Shown in pieces: positions 46,501-54,964 of a DNA stretch of 64,000 nt. Position numbers and translations under genes: made by a program. The stretch lies in the NCBI GenBank assembly GCA_036873755.1, contig JAVTVY010018931.1, positions 19,566 to 83,565 on the forward strand. The letters run 5' to 3'. Every line of letters begins with the position of its first letter. Positions within the stretch are counted from its first letter, which is position 1. The notes under the pieces were generated by a model. That model ran no database searches and was not told the DNA's origin. It was given only the letters and a program-made list of their open reading frames with translations. Source of the stretch: Hanleya hanleyi (Eukaryota > Mollusca > Polyplacophora > Lepidopleurida > Hanleyidae).

Positions 46501-49342
46501 GAGGAATTGATGTGGTTATACATTGAAGGTCTGTTGATACATCGATGCTGTATACCAAGTTTCGTATAGAACACTTGAATGGTATCAAAGATATATATCA
46601 TTAAAGATTGTGCATAAATTAAAGATGGCCGCCAAGGTTTCCACCGAATCAGGGAAACTGGTTTGGTCATTCCTTTGAAGTTTCTTGGTGCATCGATGAT
46701 CTATACTAAGTTTCACACTGAACAGTGAAATGGTACCTGAGATACACAAGATTAATGGTTTCGCATAAATTAAATATGGCCGCCAAAGTTTCCAACCAAT
46801 CAGGTCCAGATTCAATAGGGTTCTAGGTCATGAGCATATAGATGTGCAGTGCAAGTTTGGTCTGCCTAGGGTAAGTCGTTCTAAAGATATCTTGGTAACG
46901 AGAAAGCTGTGATGATTTCGCATAAATTAAAGATGGCCGCCAAAGTTTCCAACCAATCAGGCCCAGATTCAATAGGGTTCTTGGGCACGAGCATATGGAT
47001 GTGCAATGCAAGTTTGGTGTGCCTAGGGTAAGTCGTTCTAAAGATATCTTGGTAACGAGAAACGGTAACGGACGGACGGACGTACATGACGACGACAATA
47101 CCCTTCGGCCAAATTTTGGCCGAGGGGTAAAAAGCTTATTTTTTCCATGCGACCCAGCAAATATGAAAGAAACTACGCCAATGGGCATGTCAAGAACAGG
47201 AAAATTGTAGTAAGTTTGTCAGTTCAATAATCACAAAAGATTATGAACAGCTGGCAACATTCTTGAATTCTTCAACCTGATTTCCTCAACATGGGCAACA
47301 TAGGACAAAACACATCTATTTTTACTTTTGGAAATACCATGTAGAATTTTGCAAAGCTTGGTGAAATCCGAGAGAACACCTACTGGCACAGACAAAAAAC
47401 TGTCAATCCCTAAGTGGAAGTGTCGATCGCTTTCTAAGAGCAATACTGAGATTTTAGTTGCCGAATTCGTAAAACGTTCATGCCAATGTTCCTGAATTTG
47501 AAGTTCCCCGAATGCTGCACTTCCCGAACTGAACTATTATTTGGCAATGATTTGGTGTGAGACTTACAAAATGTAGTTGACAAAGCTCCTGCTTGAGACT
47601 GTATTCATTCTCTAAGTCTTGTCCATGCTATGGTTGGATATTACCTTTTCAATGGGAGGTCTTATACCAAAGCCTCACCTATTATGGTAAAATTCCTTGT
47701 TGTTCTTAATTAATATTTGACTTGCAATTGAAGGTAATCCTTAGACAATACTATCTGCTCTGATAGCAGCCGCAGGTCCAGTGACTATTGTGATTCATTC
47801 TCCCGGTTTCATTTATAATCTCTTCAGCATGAATTGAGTGTTTTCTGACTGTTGATAACCGGGGTAATTTACTATTCCAATCCAAGAAAAGACCATTATG
47901 CTTACATTTTTAATAATTATCATCGATAAAAAATATTTCCTAGGCTAAAGAGATTAACAAATCACAAATCAGGCAAGGAGTCACAAGCCAACTGCAACTG
48001 CCATCATGGCAGATAGTGTTATCAAAGGATTAACTTCAATTATAGTGCAATTCCGGGATTACAATAGGGCTTTTGTCTGCTGTGACTCTTGCCCTGGATT
48101 TGTAAGATATATGTCCCTGCTGTATAGATTGAATTCAGGCTCATTTATCTAGTCTGAGGACGTTGATTTTATTTTCTATTTCACCAAACATGCATTCACC
48201 TAACATATCCCATCTTCAAGAAGAAAAGTATTTAGGCTGCGAGGTGAGGTGAGGCAAACCTTCAATATCAATCTCTGTCTGTTGGTCGTTTTGAGATACC
48301 CATGTGCACTTAGTTATGTAGCCCAGATCTTTGATCTCACCTGCTCAGGTGAGACTTCCTGTTTGAAATAAAGTGATGTACCGGTATGTCAAAATTGGGG
48401 TTCTTGTACCTGGGCTCACCTGGCCATGGGCTTCCAAACAACAGTAATGTATGTTTACAAATAAGCCTTCAACGAAATCGCGAATCACTGTGGCAAGGAA
48501 ATCAGAAATGCTCAGACTTAAACTAATGCATGACAACATTTCAACAACAATAACCTTTCTGAAATTTCAGCGCTGGAAATGAAAGTCATAGATTGTGAAA
48601 CAATAGGCCCTGGGGGGTCCTAATTGAAAAAACAAAAAGAGACAAAAGCACTCCTTTACATATACACCGGGGTCACAAAATAATGATATGAATTTTTGAA
48701 TTTCCGCAAGCACTGAAAACTTCAACTAACTTTTCTTTTAGACTAGCTATTATGCATTGAGAGTTACCATTGGCAGAGTTCTACTTCCTAATTATGCCAA
48801 TTGTAAATTATTGGGCTCGCAGGTCCTATTGCTAAATACACATGTTTTTTCATTGAGGAAGAATGCAGTGTTACTTTGATGTCTGGAAAATCTTGTATGT
48901 AAATTCTGCATGAACTGTAGATATACTTGGTTATCTAAACATCATTCCGTGATATGCAAACCTCATCATCAACATAGTCATAGATATGTTAATTTGCATT
49001 TTTCTGAAAACTTTATTTTTTCCCCTGGAATCTCTAGAATTAAATTTGCCCTTTGCAGGCTGTTTATCTGTTTATCCACTCTTAACTTGATGGGTATTTT
49101 ATCTGGTGCATCACATGGTACTATGTTCCCAAAATGTTGTTTGTTCTATTATGCTTGAGAACAACAGTTGTTGTTTCTGTTCTTCTTGCTGATGAGTGAC
49201 TGATTTTCGTCACCTCGAATAGCTTCAGCAAACAAGTGGTGTCCAATTTGCTCGAGCCACGTCGCATTCCATGATAATTTTGTCCATTTGCTTCTGTAGA
49301 GGCACCATCGTTTTGATCTTCAGAACCGATAATATTCCCCAT
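25503..49342 (-). CDS. MEAK7: MEAK7/TLDC1-like TLDc-domain protein, twelve coding exons
   Basis: Twelve - strand exons join in phase into 465 residues (human MEAK7 is 456). They start with MGNIIGSEDQ, where Met-Gly-Asn is an N-myristoylation start as in human MEAK7 (MGNSRS). The TLDc domain spans exons 7-11: WSLLYRSTDHGLSIN, FTHHVSSYKGPSISLVAFEG, ALDTEWR, FGGEDCQLIQLSP, RGIQIGRDGK and CIEVWGCG. A charged tail ends in WEENPDKQLLEWGGIRTSHS-ER. Known family role: MEAK7 sits on lysosomes, binds V-ATPase through its TLDc region and supports an alternative mTOR signalling branch. Exon 5 has the weakest donor (GTGCAG). All other borders are good, and phases agree throughout. Introns are large and repeat-filled. 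Paralogues with TLDc (NCOA7, OXR1, TBC1D24) lack the MGN start and this tail. Confidence 0.9.
25987..26079 (-). CDS. MEAK7: MEAK7 exon 11: VWGCG and charged helix
   Basis: Acceptor TTTGATAG and donor GTGAAC flank the exon. It encodes VWGCGSSSIRLAQVNQKKWE then KKEVEKSKQQK. The start completes the conserved EVWGCG end of the TLDc domain. The Lys/Glu-rich helix is typical of the MEAK7 tail. Confidence 0.9.
26171..26313. mobile_element. Short inverted repeat, ATACTTCATGTA ends
   Basis: ATACTTCATGTAGGA at 26171 is mirrored by TCCTTACATGAAGTAT ending at 26313. A half copy of the same repeat lies at 8090-8185 in an SLC25A1 intron, which shows it is dispersed. Confidence 0.6.
27143..27297 (-). CDS. 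MEAK7: MEAK7 exon 10: RGIQIGRDGK segment of TLDc
   Basis: Acceptor TTTTCAG and donor GTAAAT flank the exon. It encodes GSDLLSWNEKSRDRPRGIQI, GRDGKTVALFIPHDFETVKH and YGVDCRLQCIE. The last residues run into VWGCG of the next exon. Confidence 0.92.
27633..28318 (+). repeat. Tandem family B: four 158-bp units, GGACGG linker and hairpin
   Basis: ACTCCTGAAAAACACATCC recurs at 27635, 27793, 27951 and 28109, an exact 158-bp period. The array ends in (GGACGGACA)n at 28240-28275 and a near-perfect stem of about 21 bases at 28295-28315 (CTCGGGCAGA and its complement). It lies in MEAK7 intron 9. Confidence 0.9.
28860..29577 (+). repeat. Tandem family C: four ~160-bp units, GGACGG linker and hairpin
   Basis: GGGCCATAACTCTTGAAAAT recurs at about 28901, 29061, 29222 and 29381. 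The array ends with GACGGACGGAC at 29519-29530 and a long stem at 29544-29575 (TATGCCCCCCCTCTA against TAGAGGGGGGGCATA). Same architecture as family B but different unit sequence. Confidence 0.9.
29660..29733 (-). CDS. MEAK7: MEAK7 exon 9: FGGEDCQLIQLSP
   Basis: A 74-bp exon between TGTTAACAG and GTGAGT completes the split Arg and encodes EGNLKFGGEDCQLIQLSPVY then RVIQ. It is too short to appear as a frame. It was found by extending the TLDc domain and matches phase on both sides. Confidence 0.9.
29815..29895. mobile_element. 81-bp piggyBac-type MITE (TTAA duplication)
   Basis: Ends CCCTTTCACTGAT / ATCGGTGAAAGGG are flanked by TTAA at 29811-29814 and 29896-29899. The same ends and TTAA flank the 1,075-bp element at 51095-52169. 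Confidence 0.8.
30124..30222 (-). CDS. MEAK7: MEAK7 exon 8: TLDc core
   Basis: Acceptor GATGTTTTAG and donor GTACGT flank the exon. It encodes FTHHVSSYKGPSISLVAFEG then RNIYCVALDTEWR, the KGP...F...ALDTEWR core of TLDc. Confidence 0.92.
30863..30919. repeat. Short fold-back in MEAK7 intron 7
   Basis: CTATATTTTCCCAGTATT is mirrored by AATACTGGGAAATATAG with a 22-bp loop. Confidence 0.7.
31350..31420 (-). CDS. MEAK7: MEAK7 exon 7: WSLLYRSTDHGLSIN
   Basis: A 71-bp exon between TTTTGGTAG and GTCTGT encodes AHLSRFQSWSLLYRSTDHGL then SIN plus two bases of Arg. It supplies the W.LL...HG.S.NRF entry to the TLDc domain and is the only length class (2 mod 3) that puts exons 6 and 8 in phase. Confidence 0.9.
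31545..31800. repeat. Intronic minisatellite, about 38-40-bp units
   Basis: Six to seven copies of GGTCCTATTCCTTTCTACAA then CTGGGAACCCCATGGGTA. A two-copy relative occurs at 26869-26935. Confidence 0.9.
31924..32872. repeat. Intronic 36-bp minisatellite
   Basis: About 25 copies of GGCACTATTATGAATGTACC then TATAGAGTTCAGGTAG. A larger block appears twice (32045-32390 against 32620-32770 and their neighbours), so segments were duplicated as groups. The period is divisible by three, and several frames are open on both strands. The resulting frames are artefacts. Confidence 0.93.
32985..33164 (-). CDS. MEAK7: MEAK7 exon 6
   Basis: Acceptor TATTTTCAG and donor GTGAGTAAG flank the exon. It encodes EPAPVPHLDCIKDGSQVTTM, SVLWALSTTLPQLYLHHEEE and SSSPTTSNILLNTYNWSMRQ, the region just before the TLDc domain. 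Confidence 0.9.
33326..33523 (+). pseudogene. LINE reverse-transcriptase C-terminal relic
   Basis: The plus-strand frame reads NNHMALRSDTSKLEIPFPHT, then FKKSSYSGPDLWNSLKPDCH and SASLVQIFKTSFFKNI, then TAA. The SYSGPDLWNSLP...SL..FK motif is the usual C-terminus of Jockey/CR1/RTE-type LINE polymerases. No RT core remains. It is antisense inside MEAK7 intron 5. Confidence 0.7.
34533..34838 (+). other. Unassigned 101-codon open frame in MEAK7 intron 5
   Basis: An open frame containing MITRVPEYFQQFMADVWEAW and GLLGKTWRSYLETYNADIYC. I do not recognise the family. The opposite strand is also partly open (34392-34601). It has no visible splice partner and could be chance or an old element. Confidence 0.2.
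35078..35103. repeat. (GACT)n microsatellite
   Basis: Six or more uninterrupted GACT units. Confidence 0.9.
35440..35965. repeat. Intronic tandem repeat, about 125-139-bp units
   Basis: GTGGATGGGTTGAATAAG recurs near 35526, 35650, 35789 and (variant) 35921. Each copy is followed by TAAGCTC..GAATATAT and GGCGAGG..TTAG. The 142-codon minus frame across it is a repeat artefact. Confidence 0.85.
36630..37130. repeat. Tandem family E: two 311-bp units with a GGGGACC hairpin
   Basis: CCACATCTCCAGAACGGCTT then GGTCCACAAGCTTGAAAC occurs at 36732 and 37043. At one end a stem GGGGACC...GGTCCCC (36636-36665) encloses a second stem GGTCC/GGACC. Structural analogue of families A to D. Confidence 0.7.
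38260..38787 (+). other. Unassigned 175-codon open frame in MEAK7 intron 5
   Basis: The longest frame of the intron (MGLEAGRFHQRR to VGKVC). It includes HKICDNCDLRDAVCHFDPQE, but I recognise no family. It is antisense to MEAK7. A segment near 38093-38245 is related to its start and to 39573-39650 (GACTGCGC(A/G)TGCGC-containing), which suggests a dispersed repeat rather than a gene. Confidence 0.25.
39364..39552. mobile_element. MITE, 189 bp, TTA duplication, PIF/Harbinger-type
   Basis: Inverted ends of about 33 bp begin GGGCTGTTCCATTTAAAAAG and continue GTATGGGAGGGG. They are near-perfect and flanked by TTA at 39361-39363 and 39553-39555. Textbook Tourist-like structure. Confidence 0.88.
39901..40032 (-). 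CDS. MEAK7: MEAK7 exon 5
   Basis: Acceptor TCTATTTCAG. It encodes FGIHDSLNYDGLTSWMSWNS, SHLFTGVHSWVMTILTGAKM and PSEQ. The donor (GTGCAG) is weak but keeps phase 0 with exon 6. It corresponds to the YDCDR..DWVF..PHVAIFLS region of human MEAK7. Confidence 0.82.
40384..40493 (-). CDS. MEAK7: MEAK7 exon 4
   Basis: Acceptor TTTGACAG and donor GTATGT flank the exon. It encodes ALQMIELCYTLTLSACKIPY then TRTDQDVVFEAMVNSM, and completes the split codon from exon 3. Confidence 0.87.
40738..42625 (-). repeat. Tandem family D, copy A (nuclear-receptor-motif repeat)
   Basis: Bounded by the AGCCC/GGGCT hairpin at 40741-40757 and the CCGCCttttGGCGG hairpin at 42602-42615, with a GGACGG linker beside the latter. 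Between them about ten 110-120-bp units repeat GGTCACAGTGACCTTTGACC then TTGACCTA and TTTTGGTA. An inverted copy lies at 55726-58776. It is in MEAK7 intron 3. The - orientation is set relative to copy B. Confidence 0.9.
42751..42952 (-). CDS. MEAK7: MEAK7 exon 3
   Basis: Acceptor GACATTTCAG and donor GTACATG flank the exon. It encodes NAFQGPLQQFGKLMFLQMVH, GHSEKDQLSQHNFVKSGKEI, IRLHDDTQVNKYYFGLFAFS and KDHLTKQ plus one base, matching the helical N-terminal half of MEAK7. Confidence 0.88.
43200..43265 (-). CDS. MEAK7: MEAK7 exon 2
   Basis: A 66-bp exon between TATTTTGGTAG and GTATGT encodes KLESSGDEVASHKSHLSRIT then FE. It is in phase 0 at both ends. Its position and phase between exons 1 and 3 are the main support. 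Confidence 0.78.
45607..45764. mobile_element. Fold-back MITE, 158 bp, TA duplication
   Basis: ACACAAGGCTATTCTATGGA then TAACAAC is mirrored at the other end. A second inner inverted pair is GGAGATACTTCCAACTTTTT against AAAAAGTTGAAAGTATCTCC. TA flanks both ends (45605-45606, 45765-45766), as in mariner-type MITEs. Confidence 0.8.
45889..47135 (+). repeat. Tandem family A: about seven 150-bp units, GGACGG linker and hairpin
   Basis: AAATTAAAGATGGCC recurs near 46172, 46322, 46472, 46623, 46775 and 46932. The end carries GGACGGACGGACG at about 47070-47082 and the stem CGGCCAAATTTTGGCCG at 47106-47122. An inverted partial copy is at 1-545. Confidence 0.9.
49214..49342 (-). CDS. MEAK7: MEAK7 exon 1 with Met-Gly-Asn start
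   Basis: It encodes MGNIIGSEDQNDGASTEANG, QNYHGMRRGSSKLDTTCLLK and LFE, then donor GTGACG. The start at 49342 is chosen over an in-frame ATG at 49444 because MGN is the conserved myristoylation start and the context AACATGG is favourable. Confidence 0.88.
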
Positions 49343-49825
49343 GTTCTTCAAAGTAACGAAAAAGCCTGGCAGAGAGTGCAAAAACCCGAACAACCAAATA
49401 TTTCGTCTGCATGAAATCGCACTGGATGACCTTTTATTCTCCAATACTTCCGCCGGGGTGTTATCCCGTTTTTCTTATTTCGTGCTGAAAAGCAGCTGCA
49501 TGGAGAGTGCATCAATATTATTGCGCGATTTCAGTTTCCTGAAACTAAAGATAAGCATTGACATTAAAAAATAAATAAGTGCGTAGGAATCTCACAAATA
49601 GATATTTTAGAAATCATACACATATCAGATATATTTACTGAAGAAAGTCTCCTCTGTGGCACATTTACTCTGTATCTATATTTTGCTGCGTCACCATTTT
49701 ACTACTTGTGTGAAGCGGCCCTCTGTAACGAAAATGCCATCTTTGTTTCATGCAGGTTGTATGATGTATTTAGCAGAGATTTAGCTGCTTTTCGTCGGTT
49801 TGCATCGGTCTTGTGTAAAATCAAG
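49343..49825. promoter_or_regulatory. Shared divergent promoter region of MEAK7 and ZDHHC5/8-like gene
   Basis: Only 483 bp separate the two opposed start codons, so the genes very likely share a bidirectional promoter. No TATA box in a sensible place is obvious. An ETS-like ACTTCCGCC element lies at 49446-49454. Transcription starts cannot be set from sequence. Confidence 0.6.
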
Positions 49826-49917
49826 ATGTCTAGATGCGAATGTTCGACAAAGATAATACCAGCAACTGTGGCTTGGTCACTTTTGCTTGGTGCAACAGGC
49901 TTATTCTTCGGATTTGT
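49826..49917 (+). CDS. ZDHHC8: First coding exon of a ZDHHC5/ZDHHC8-type palmitoyltransferase
   Basis: It encodes MSRCECSTKIIPATVAWSLL then LGATGLFFGF, and stops two bases into the next codon before GTAAGT. The pattern (short basic start, KYIPA, a first membrane helix with LLxGATxLFF) is the N-terminus of the ZDHHC5/8 group of DHHC S-acyltransferases, which palmitoylate membrane proteins at the plasma membrane and Golgi. The frame is open upstream to an ATG at 49706, but the conserved start is at 49826. The Cys-rich DHHC exon is not found before the window end, so the gene must have a first intron of more than about 14 kb, carrying all elements from 50 kb on. ZDHHC5 and ZDHHC8 cannot be told apart from this exon. 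Confidence 0.8.
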
Positions 49918-50179
49918 GTAAGTATAATTTATAAATTCCCCAAGGAAATTTATCAAGTTCTGGAATTTATCACCATTCCAAGGTGATGATGGATAGCATC
50001 ATGATAATGTTTAATAACAATAATTATGTATTCTGATAGCTGAATATGATCAATGGTGTGTGAAATTGTTAATCACTTCCTGCCCCACCTAAAAAATATA
50101 AGTTTTGTTTAACATACAGGCATGCACATGCAGTGACACCATAATTTTAGAGATCCGGCATGTATTGGAGTGACTATAG

Positions 50180-50232
50180 TGTGTGTCGGTGCGTCTGTGT
50201 GTGTGTGTGCGTCTGTGTATGTGTGTGCGTTT
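50180..50232. repeat. GT-rich microsatellite
   Basis: Imperfect (GT)n with GCGT interruptions immediately left of the 3.8-kb inverted-repeat element. A similar tract (54014-54050) flanks its right end. Confidence 0.85.
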
Positions 50233-51094
50233 GTGAAAGGTGTCAAATGGGGACATTGACATGAATACACACCTTTCAAATGGGGAAACCCCTCCAAACG
50301 GGGACGTCCCCGTTTGACTTAAGGTAGGATTGTGAAGCTGTGTCTGGGCGCCGATTCTTGCGCAGCCTAATAAATTGCACTTCCTAATAAATCAGGAAGT
50401 GTTACGTCAGCGATCCGATGACCAATGATCTGACCTTTGACAAAACCTGTTTGACCAGGTGCACCGGGTTCACGAGGTCTCCGAACAACACAAATGAATG
50501 GAACGAGCTGAAAAATCTGGCACCATTAGCCTTCAACCAAAATGCAAAGGAAACGCAATCATATTTTTCGTCAAAGGGCTTTCGAGCGCCCTGAATTGAG
50601 CAATATCATCAGGACTGATATTAAATCGATGAACAACTGTACAAATCTTTCTTTCTAAAACCCTGTAAATCGTCTGTAATCCTTGAAACATTTTATAGAC
50701 CCGCTCTTCCACTTTCCCGCGAAAGAAAACAGTGAGGCGCTCGACGGGTGGGACTCGCCTGTGTTACACAGTATGCGGAGTCAACACAAAGAATATATTT
50801 TTCTTACGTCAGCTACCCGACCCTCCACTTGTTCTCACCTGAACAGGTAGCAGAGTTATTTCTCTTGCTTTGAAGTTCTCTTTGAACACGTAACTTCCGC
50901 TTTACGCTTTTGATGGCGATTTCACGTTTTAAGCTCTGTGAATGTGGACCCTCTTTTACCAGTTGTGATCATTTGGCTTGTTGTACACTTGAATGGTAAA
51001 TGTTATCATGCTCTCCTGGCTTCCCTGTTTACGTGAGTACCTTTATTTATTTGTTACGACCAAAAAAAAAATTCAACTTCTCATCCCTACTTAA

Positions 51095-52169
51095 CCCTTT
51101 CACCGATTATTTCCCCTGACAAAAGTGACCTGCTGACGATCAATTCCCTGAGAACTGTTAAAATTTGTATATGTTGTCTTTGGAATGCTAGAAATTGCGT
51201 TTGCGTCCGAGATTTGCAGAAAAACATAAGAAACCTGTCTCCACAAGACACACTCCAGTGTTATTTGCTCTAGTTTTATAGCAAAATAAATAAAATAGCA
51301 TACAAAATTAGGTTTTACTGCGAGAGAATGCGCTTTCCCCGGCTTTCTCGACTCAAAAACATCAAAATCCAACGGAGAAATCGTCTTTTTTCGACCGCAT
51401 TTGACAGCGTTTTTCTCGAGTTTTACTCGGCCAATTTTCATGTTTGACCTCTCGTTGGAAAGAGCGACCTTTCACCTTTCTAGACAGGAAATAACCTTGA
51501 ATGGATGGCAAAATAAAACGGAGGATACGATTGGATTATAAAATGATGTCATTCCATCCTTCCAGCCACTGTCTACGCTCGTCTCAAATCTGTTGGCTGC
51601 TAGAGGTCATGTGGGCAAAATTACGCATACCGATTGGCTCGTCGGCTCAATAACGCAGCTTGCTGCCGACATTTTGAAATGTGTTCGACAAACTTTGCGG
51701 ATCAAGACTCGTAAAAATATGGAAATAAACTTTGCCGGTCGTCGTTGGCAGTTTCAGTCGTCTGGGGAATATTCACCACGCTTTACCAGTCATGTAACAT
51801 AAAAAATACAGGAGTTAGGATGAGGTTTTCGATGATTTTTTCCATTTTTGCGGCTCGCTGCCGAGATGCCCGTCACACGGTATGTGGGGAAAAATGCATT
51901 TTTCATTCCGATTTTTTCGTTCAACATCTAAATTTGTTTTATTTATTTTTCAAACAAGCAAACAATTTCGAGAATCAAATTGATCAGGGTTTCGGCTTTC
52001 CAGAAGTATACAGTGTTTGATAGGTTTCCGTTAAAACGAATGCAAAAAAATAAAAGTGCTGTACCCATCGTGATGGCCAACAGGTTTAAAGCTAACCCGA
52101 TCAACCGGGGATGGTCGTACGGGTGGCACTCTCGTTATCCCCGTACACCGGGTTTAATCGGTGAAAGGG
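51095..52169. mobile_element. 1,075-bp piggyBac-type non-autonomous element
   Basis: Ends CCCTTTCACCGATTA / TAATCGGTGAAAGGG are flanked by TTAA at 51091-51094 and 52170-52173. The interior has short frames on both strands (for example 113 codons at 51100-51441, -) but no DDD transposase. It shares its ends with the 81-bp element at 29815-29895. Confidence 0.82.
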
Positions 52170-52913
52170 TTAAGGCTTGAAACGTTCAGCCAAGCCTGTT
52201 TTTGGAACTCTCTAGTGAAATGAGGTAAATACGGTATACGTCCACATTTAGGCAGCAAAATTCAAGCGCGAGGTGTATGCGTGTGTTTCCCGCTCCGTAG
52301 AGAAAAAATCTGCTCAATACACACAGGTCCCCGTTTGCGCATGAATTAGTTAGTCACGTGACAACGAACGGAGAGAGATAAAACGAGACTGAAGGAAGAA
52401 CAATACACGATTCGACTGCGGGCAATATTGTACGGAACGTAAGTTGAATTTTCTGATTTACTTTGAAACACTTGTTTGGCGTACCGTACCTAGTCAGATA
52501 TTTTGTTTGTCCCCATGTTCCTGCAAATCAGAAGAAAATGCCAGAAGACAACACCAACAACAATCTTCCTTGAGGAATAGTTTATTACTCAGTTGTTGAT
52601 ACTTCAACGTTGTCATTCGATAAAGTGGTAGACGGAAAATAACAACGACAACTAGACATTGTTGGTACAATATCATGGTCTTTCCTTGTCGTCCTCCAAA
52701 GGTATTATTTCGCTGTATTGTGATGTGGCATATACTACAAATACGGAGTGGAAGCATTTTGCGGAAAGTTTAATTTGTCAAGATTGCGAGCGCCTTAGGT
52801 CGAGTGTGAACTTTCATCGTTATGTGCCGTTGTTCAAACAATTGCAAAAAAGTTAAACGGTTGAACGTCTATTGTATTCTATTTGAGTCCCGCTCTATCT
52901 GGGCACTGAATAT

Positions 52914-53327
52914 ATGTCGCTCAATACTAATTTCGTCCGTGTACATCAACATACTTCAAACAGCATGCTAATTGGGGGCGGAAATTGTATGCCTGCCTGC
53001 CTGCAACAACGCGAATGCATTCTTACTGTCAATTCCAAACACATATTCATATATATATTCCCTCAATCAAAATTGGTGACCTGTACCAGACACTTCAGCC
53101 AAGTATCCACAAATCGCGTGAAACAAGAACGTGATACAGTTGCAGAGATGCCGTTTCACTTACGTATTGTAGCGCGCAATTTTAGTCGACTGGGTATTGT
53201 TCTTAAATTAGTAATGAAATCCCTACCTTATGGGTACAGTCCATTCGTACTTCATCTGGGAACATTCCACGTAAATGGCGGCATCAAATATTCCCTCGTT
53301 TTAGGGACTTTAATCATCGACACCTAA
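52914..53327 (+). other. Unassigned 137-codon open frame inside the 3.8-kb element
   Basis: Begins MSLNTNFVRVHQHTSNSMLI. I recognise no domain. It is the longest frame of the element and could be a decayed transposase segment or chance. Confidence 0.2.
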
Positions 53328-54013
53328 ATGCCATCCCTGCCGAGCTCAGCTATTTACCTACGCCCGCAGTGAAAGGAACACTCGCGCGTATTTGAAGACA
53401 GACGCGCGCACGTCCGGCGAAGCAAGTTATTCACCTTGTTTGTTTCCGAATACCAGGATCACTAAGCCCCTGTCTACGCTGTAGTATGTCAAATTAACGG
53501 CTTTCTCGTACCTGTTCAAGTTTTCCACAATTACTTTTCCCGGTACGGAGTCATTGTCAACGAAAGACGAAAACTGGCTGCCTCCAGCGACGTCCATGAA
53601 AGGTGTTCAACGTTACATGTAGTAATAAAACAGCAAAGTGTGATAGAATTGGTTATATGTTCACTTGACATGTCCCTATTTAACCTACATATCATTTGCA
53701 ATAATAAATTTATTGACGATGTCCCCATTTGGTTGGTTTTAAACATTTGTCCCCACTTGGATAGTCTACACTTGACGGAAGTGCGTCCCCATTTTAGCAG
53801 CATCTTTCACGGCGAGTGTGAAATGTGTGCGTCCCACTTTGACTAGCTTGAACACTTTTGGCAAATTTCAGAATTTGATGGATCCAAAGGTCCAGTGGGC
53901 GTCTCTATGATTGCCTTTATTGGAATCTGAGGTTCATTTCTCTCTTGGTACCTTATTAACAAAGTCCCCATTTAAGGGGGTTGTGGCAGGCGTCCCCGGT
54001 TGACACCTTTCAC

Positions 54014-54964
54014 ATGTATGTGTGTGTGTGCGTGTGTGTGTGTGTGTGCAGGGAATAGGGTAGGTTAGGGTAAGTTTCATTAATGCATTTTAAAGAATGT
54101 ATATAGGTTGTGGGTAATTTGTACGAAGTGGTTATTAATCTGTAAAAAATGGTTGAATAGCACGATCAGGTCATCTGTTCTTTTGCTGAAGTGACAATAT
54201 TGCACAGTCGACCCTGCACATGTGGGCGCATTGCAGCAGAGATAGGTATTACCATTACTTAGGACTAGGCATGCTGTATGGGATAAATACTAGAATTAAA
54301 TTTATCAAAAAAAAAAAGTTTGTAAAATGACAGCAATCAAAAGTTTTGATTAATACATGTAAATTAAACAAGTGAAATTATAATCAACAACGGCAAGTGA
54401 ATTTCCCCTCTTTCTTCGAATCAAATGGTTTGTGTTACAGGGTTCTATTGCATAATTCTATAATAATTATTGTATTACCGGTATCCTCATTTTCTTCCTC
54501 ATTTAATAATACTTGTAGTACCGGTATACAATTTGTCTTCAAACTCCTCAAAACTGACATAAGATTCTGGCATAACCGTGATATGGTGGGTTTTTGTGGA
54601 TACAAATTATGTATGAATCCACATTTTAAAATCATTGAAAACAAAATTTCCAAATTGTGGATACACATGTATGCTATAGTTGACATATCCAAGTTATTTA
54701 CTTCTACGGTACTTTATTAAATACAGGGATTCATAGAAGTCGCCTTTTAGGGCCGGTTATCGGTCCTAAAAAAAATTGAGAAACTGAATTTGTGGGGGAA
54801 AAAACTGAATTTGTGACCAGTTGTGACCAATAATTTAGAGAAACAATTTCAACCGAGACGAAAAACTCAATTTGAGCTAATTAAAACTGAATATGAATTG
54901 CCTAACTTACTGTTCAATATTTATTTACACGTGTTGGCGGAGAAAACCGCAGCTCGACACAGCG
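54014..54964. other. Presumed ZDHHC intron sequence, no gene seen
   Basis: A (GT)n tract lies at 54017-54050 and AT-rich sequence follows. The frames on both strands around 54397-54720 have no family features. Confidence 0.55.

Larger units (their letters stand above)
43266..49213. other. MEAK7 intron 1
   Basis: A 5.9-kb intron holding family A (45889-47135) and a MITE (45607-45764). Elsewhere I see only AT-rich sequence and small chance frames. Confidence 0.6.
50233..54013. mobile_element. 3.8-kb inverted-repeat DNA element with GGGGAC subterminal repeats
   Basis: GTGAAAGGTGTCAA at 50233 is mirrored exactly at the right end (TTGACACCTTTCAC, ending 54013) and followed on both sides by (A/C)(T/C)GGGGAC. 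Further AAATGGGGA / GTCCCCATTT copies cluster within 110 bp of the left end and 400 bp of the right end. No transposase is recognisable inside (the longest frame, 52914-53327, is unassigned). It lies between two GT-rich tracts, so target duplication is obscured. It contains the TTAA element at 51095-52169. Confidence 0.65.

Noticed and set aside
46132..47188. Several 76-121-codon minus frames
   Set aside because: They are successive units of tandem family A read in frame, not genes.
49706..49825. Upstream in-frame ATG as the ZDHHC start
   Set aside because: The 40 extra residues do not resemble the family, whose conserved start matches the ATG at 49826.
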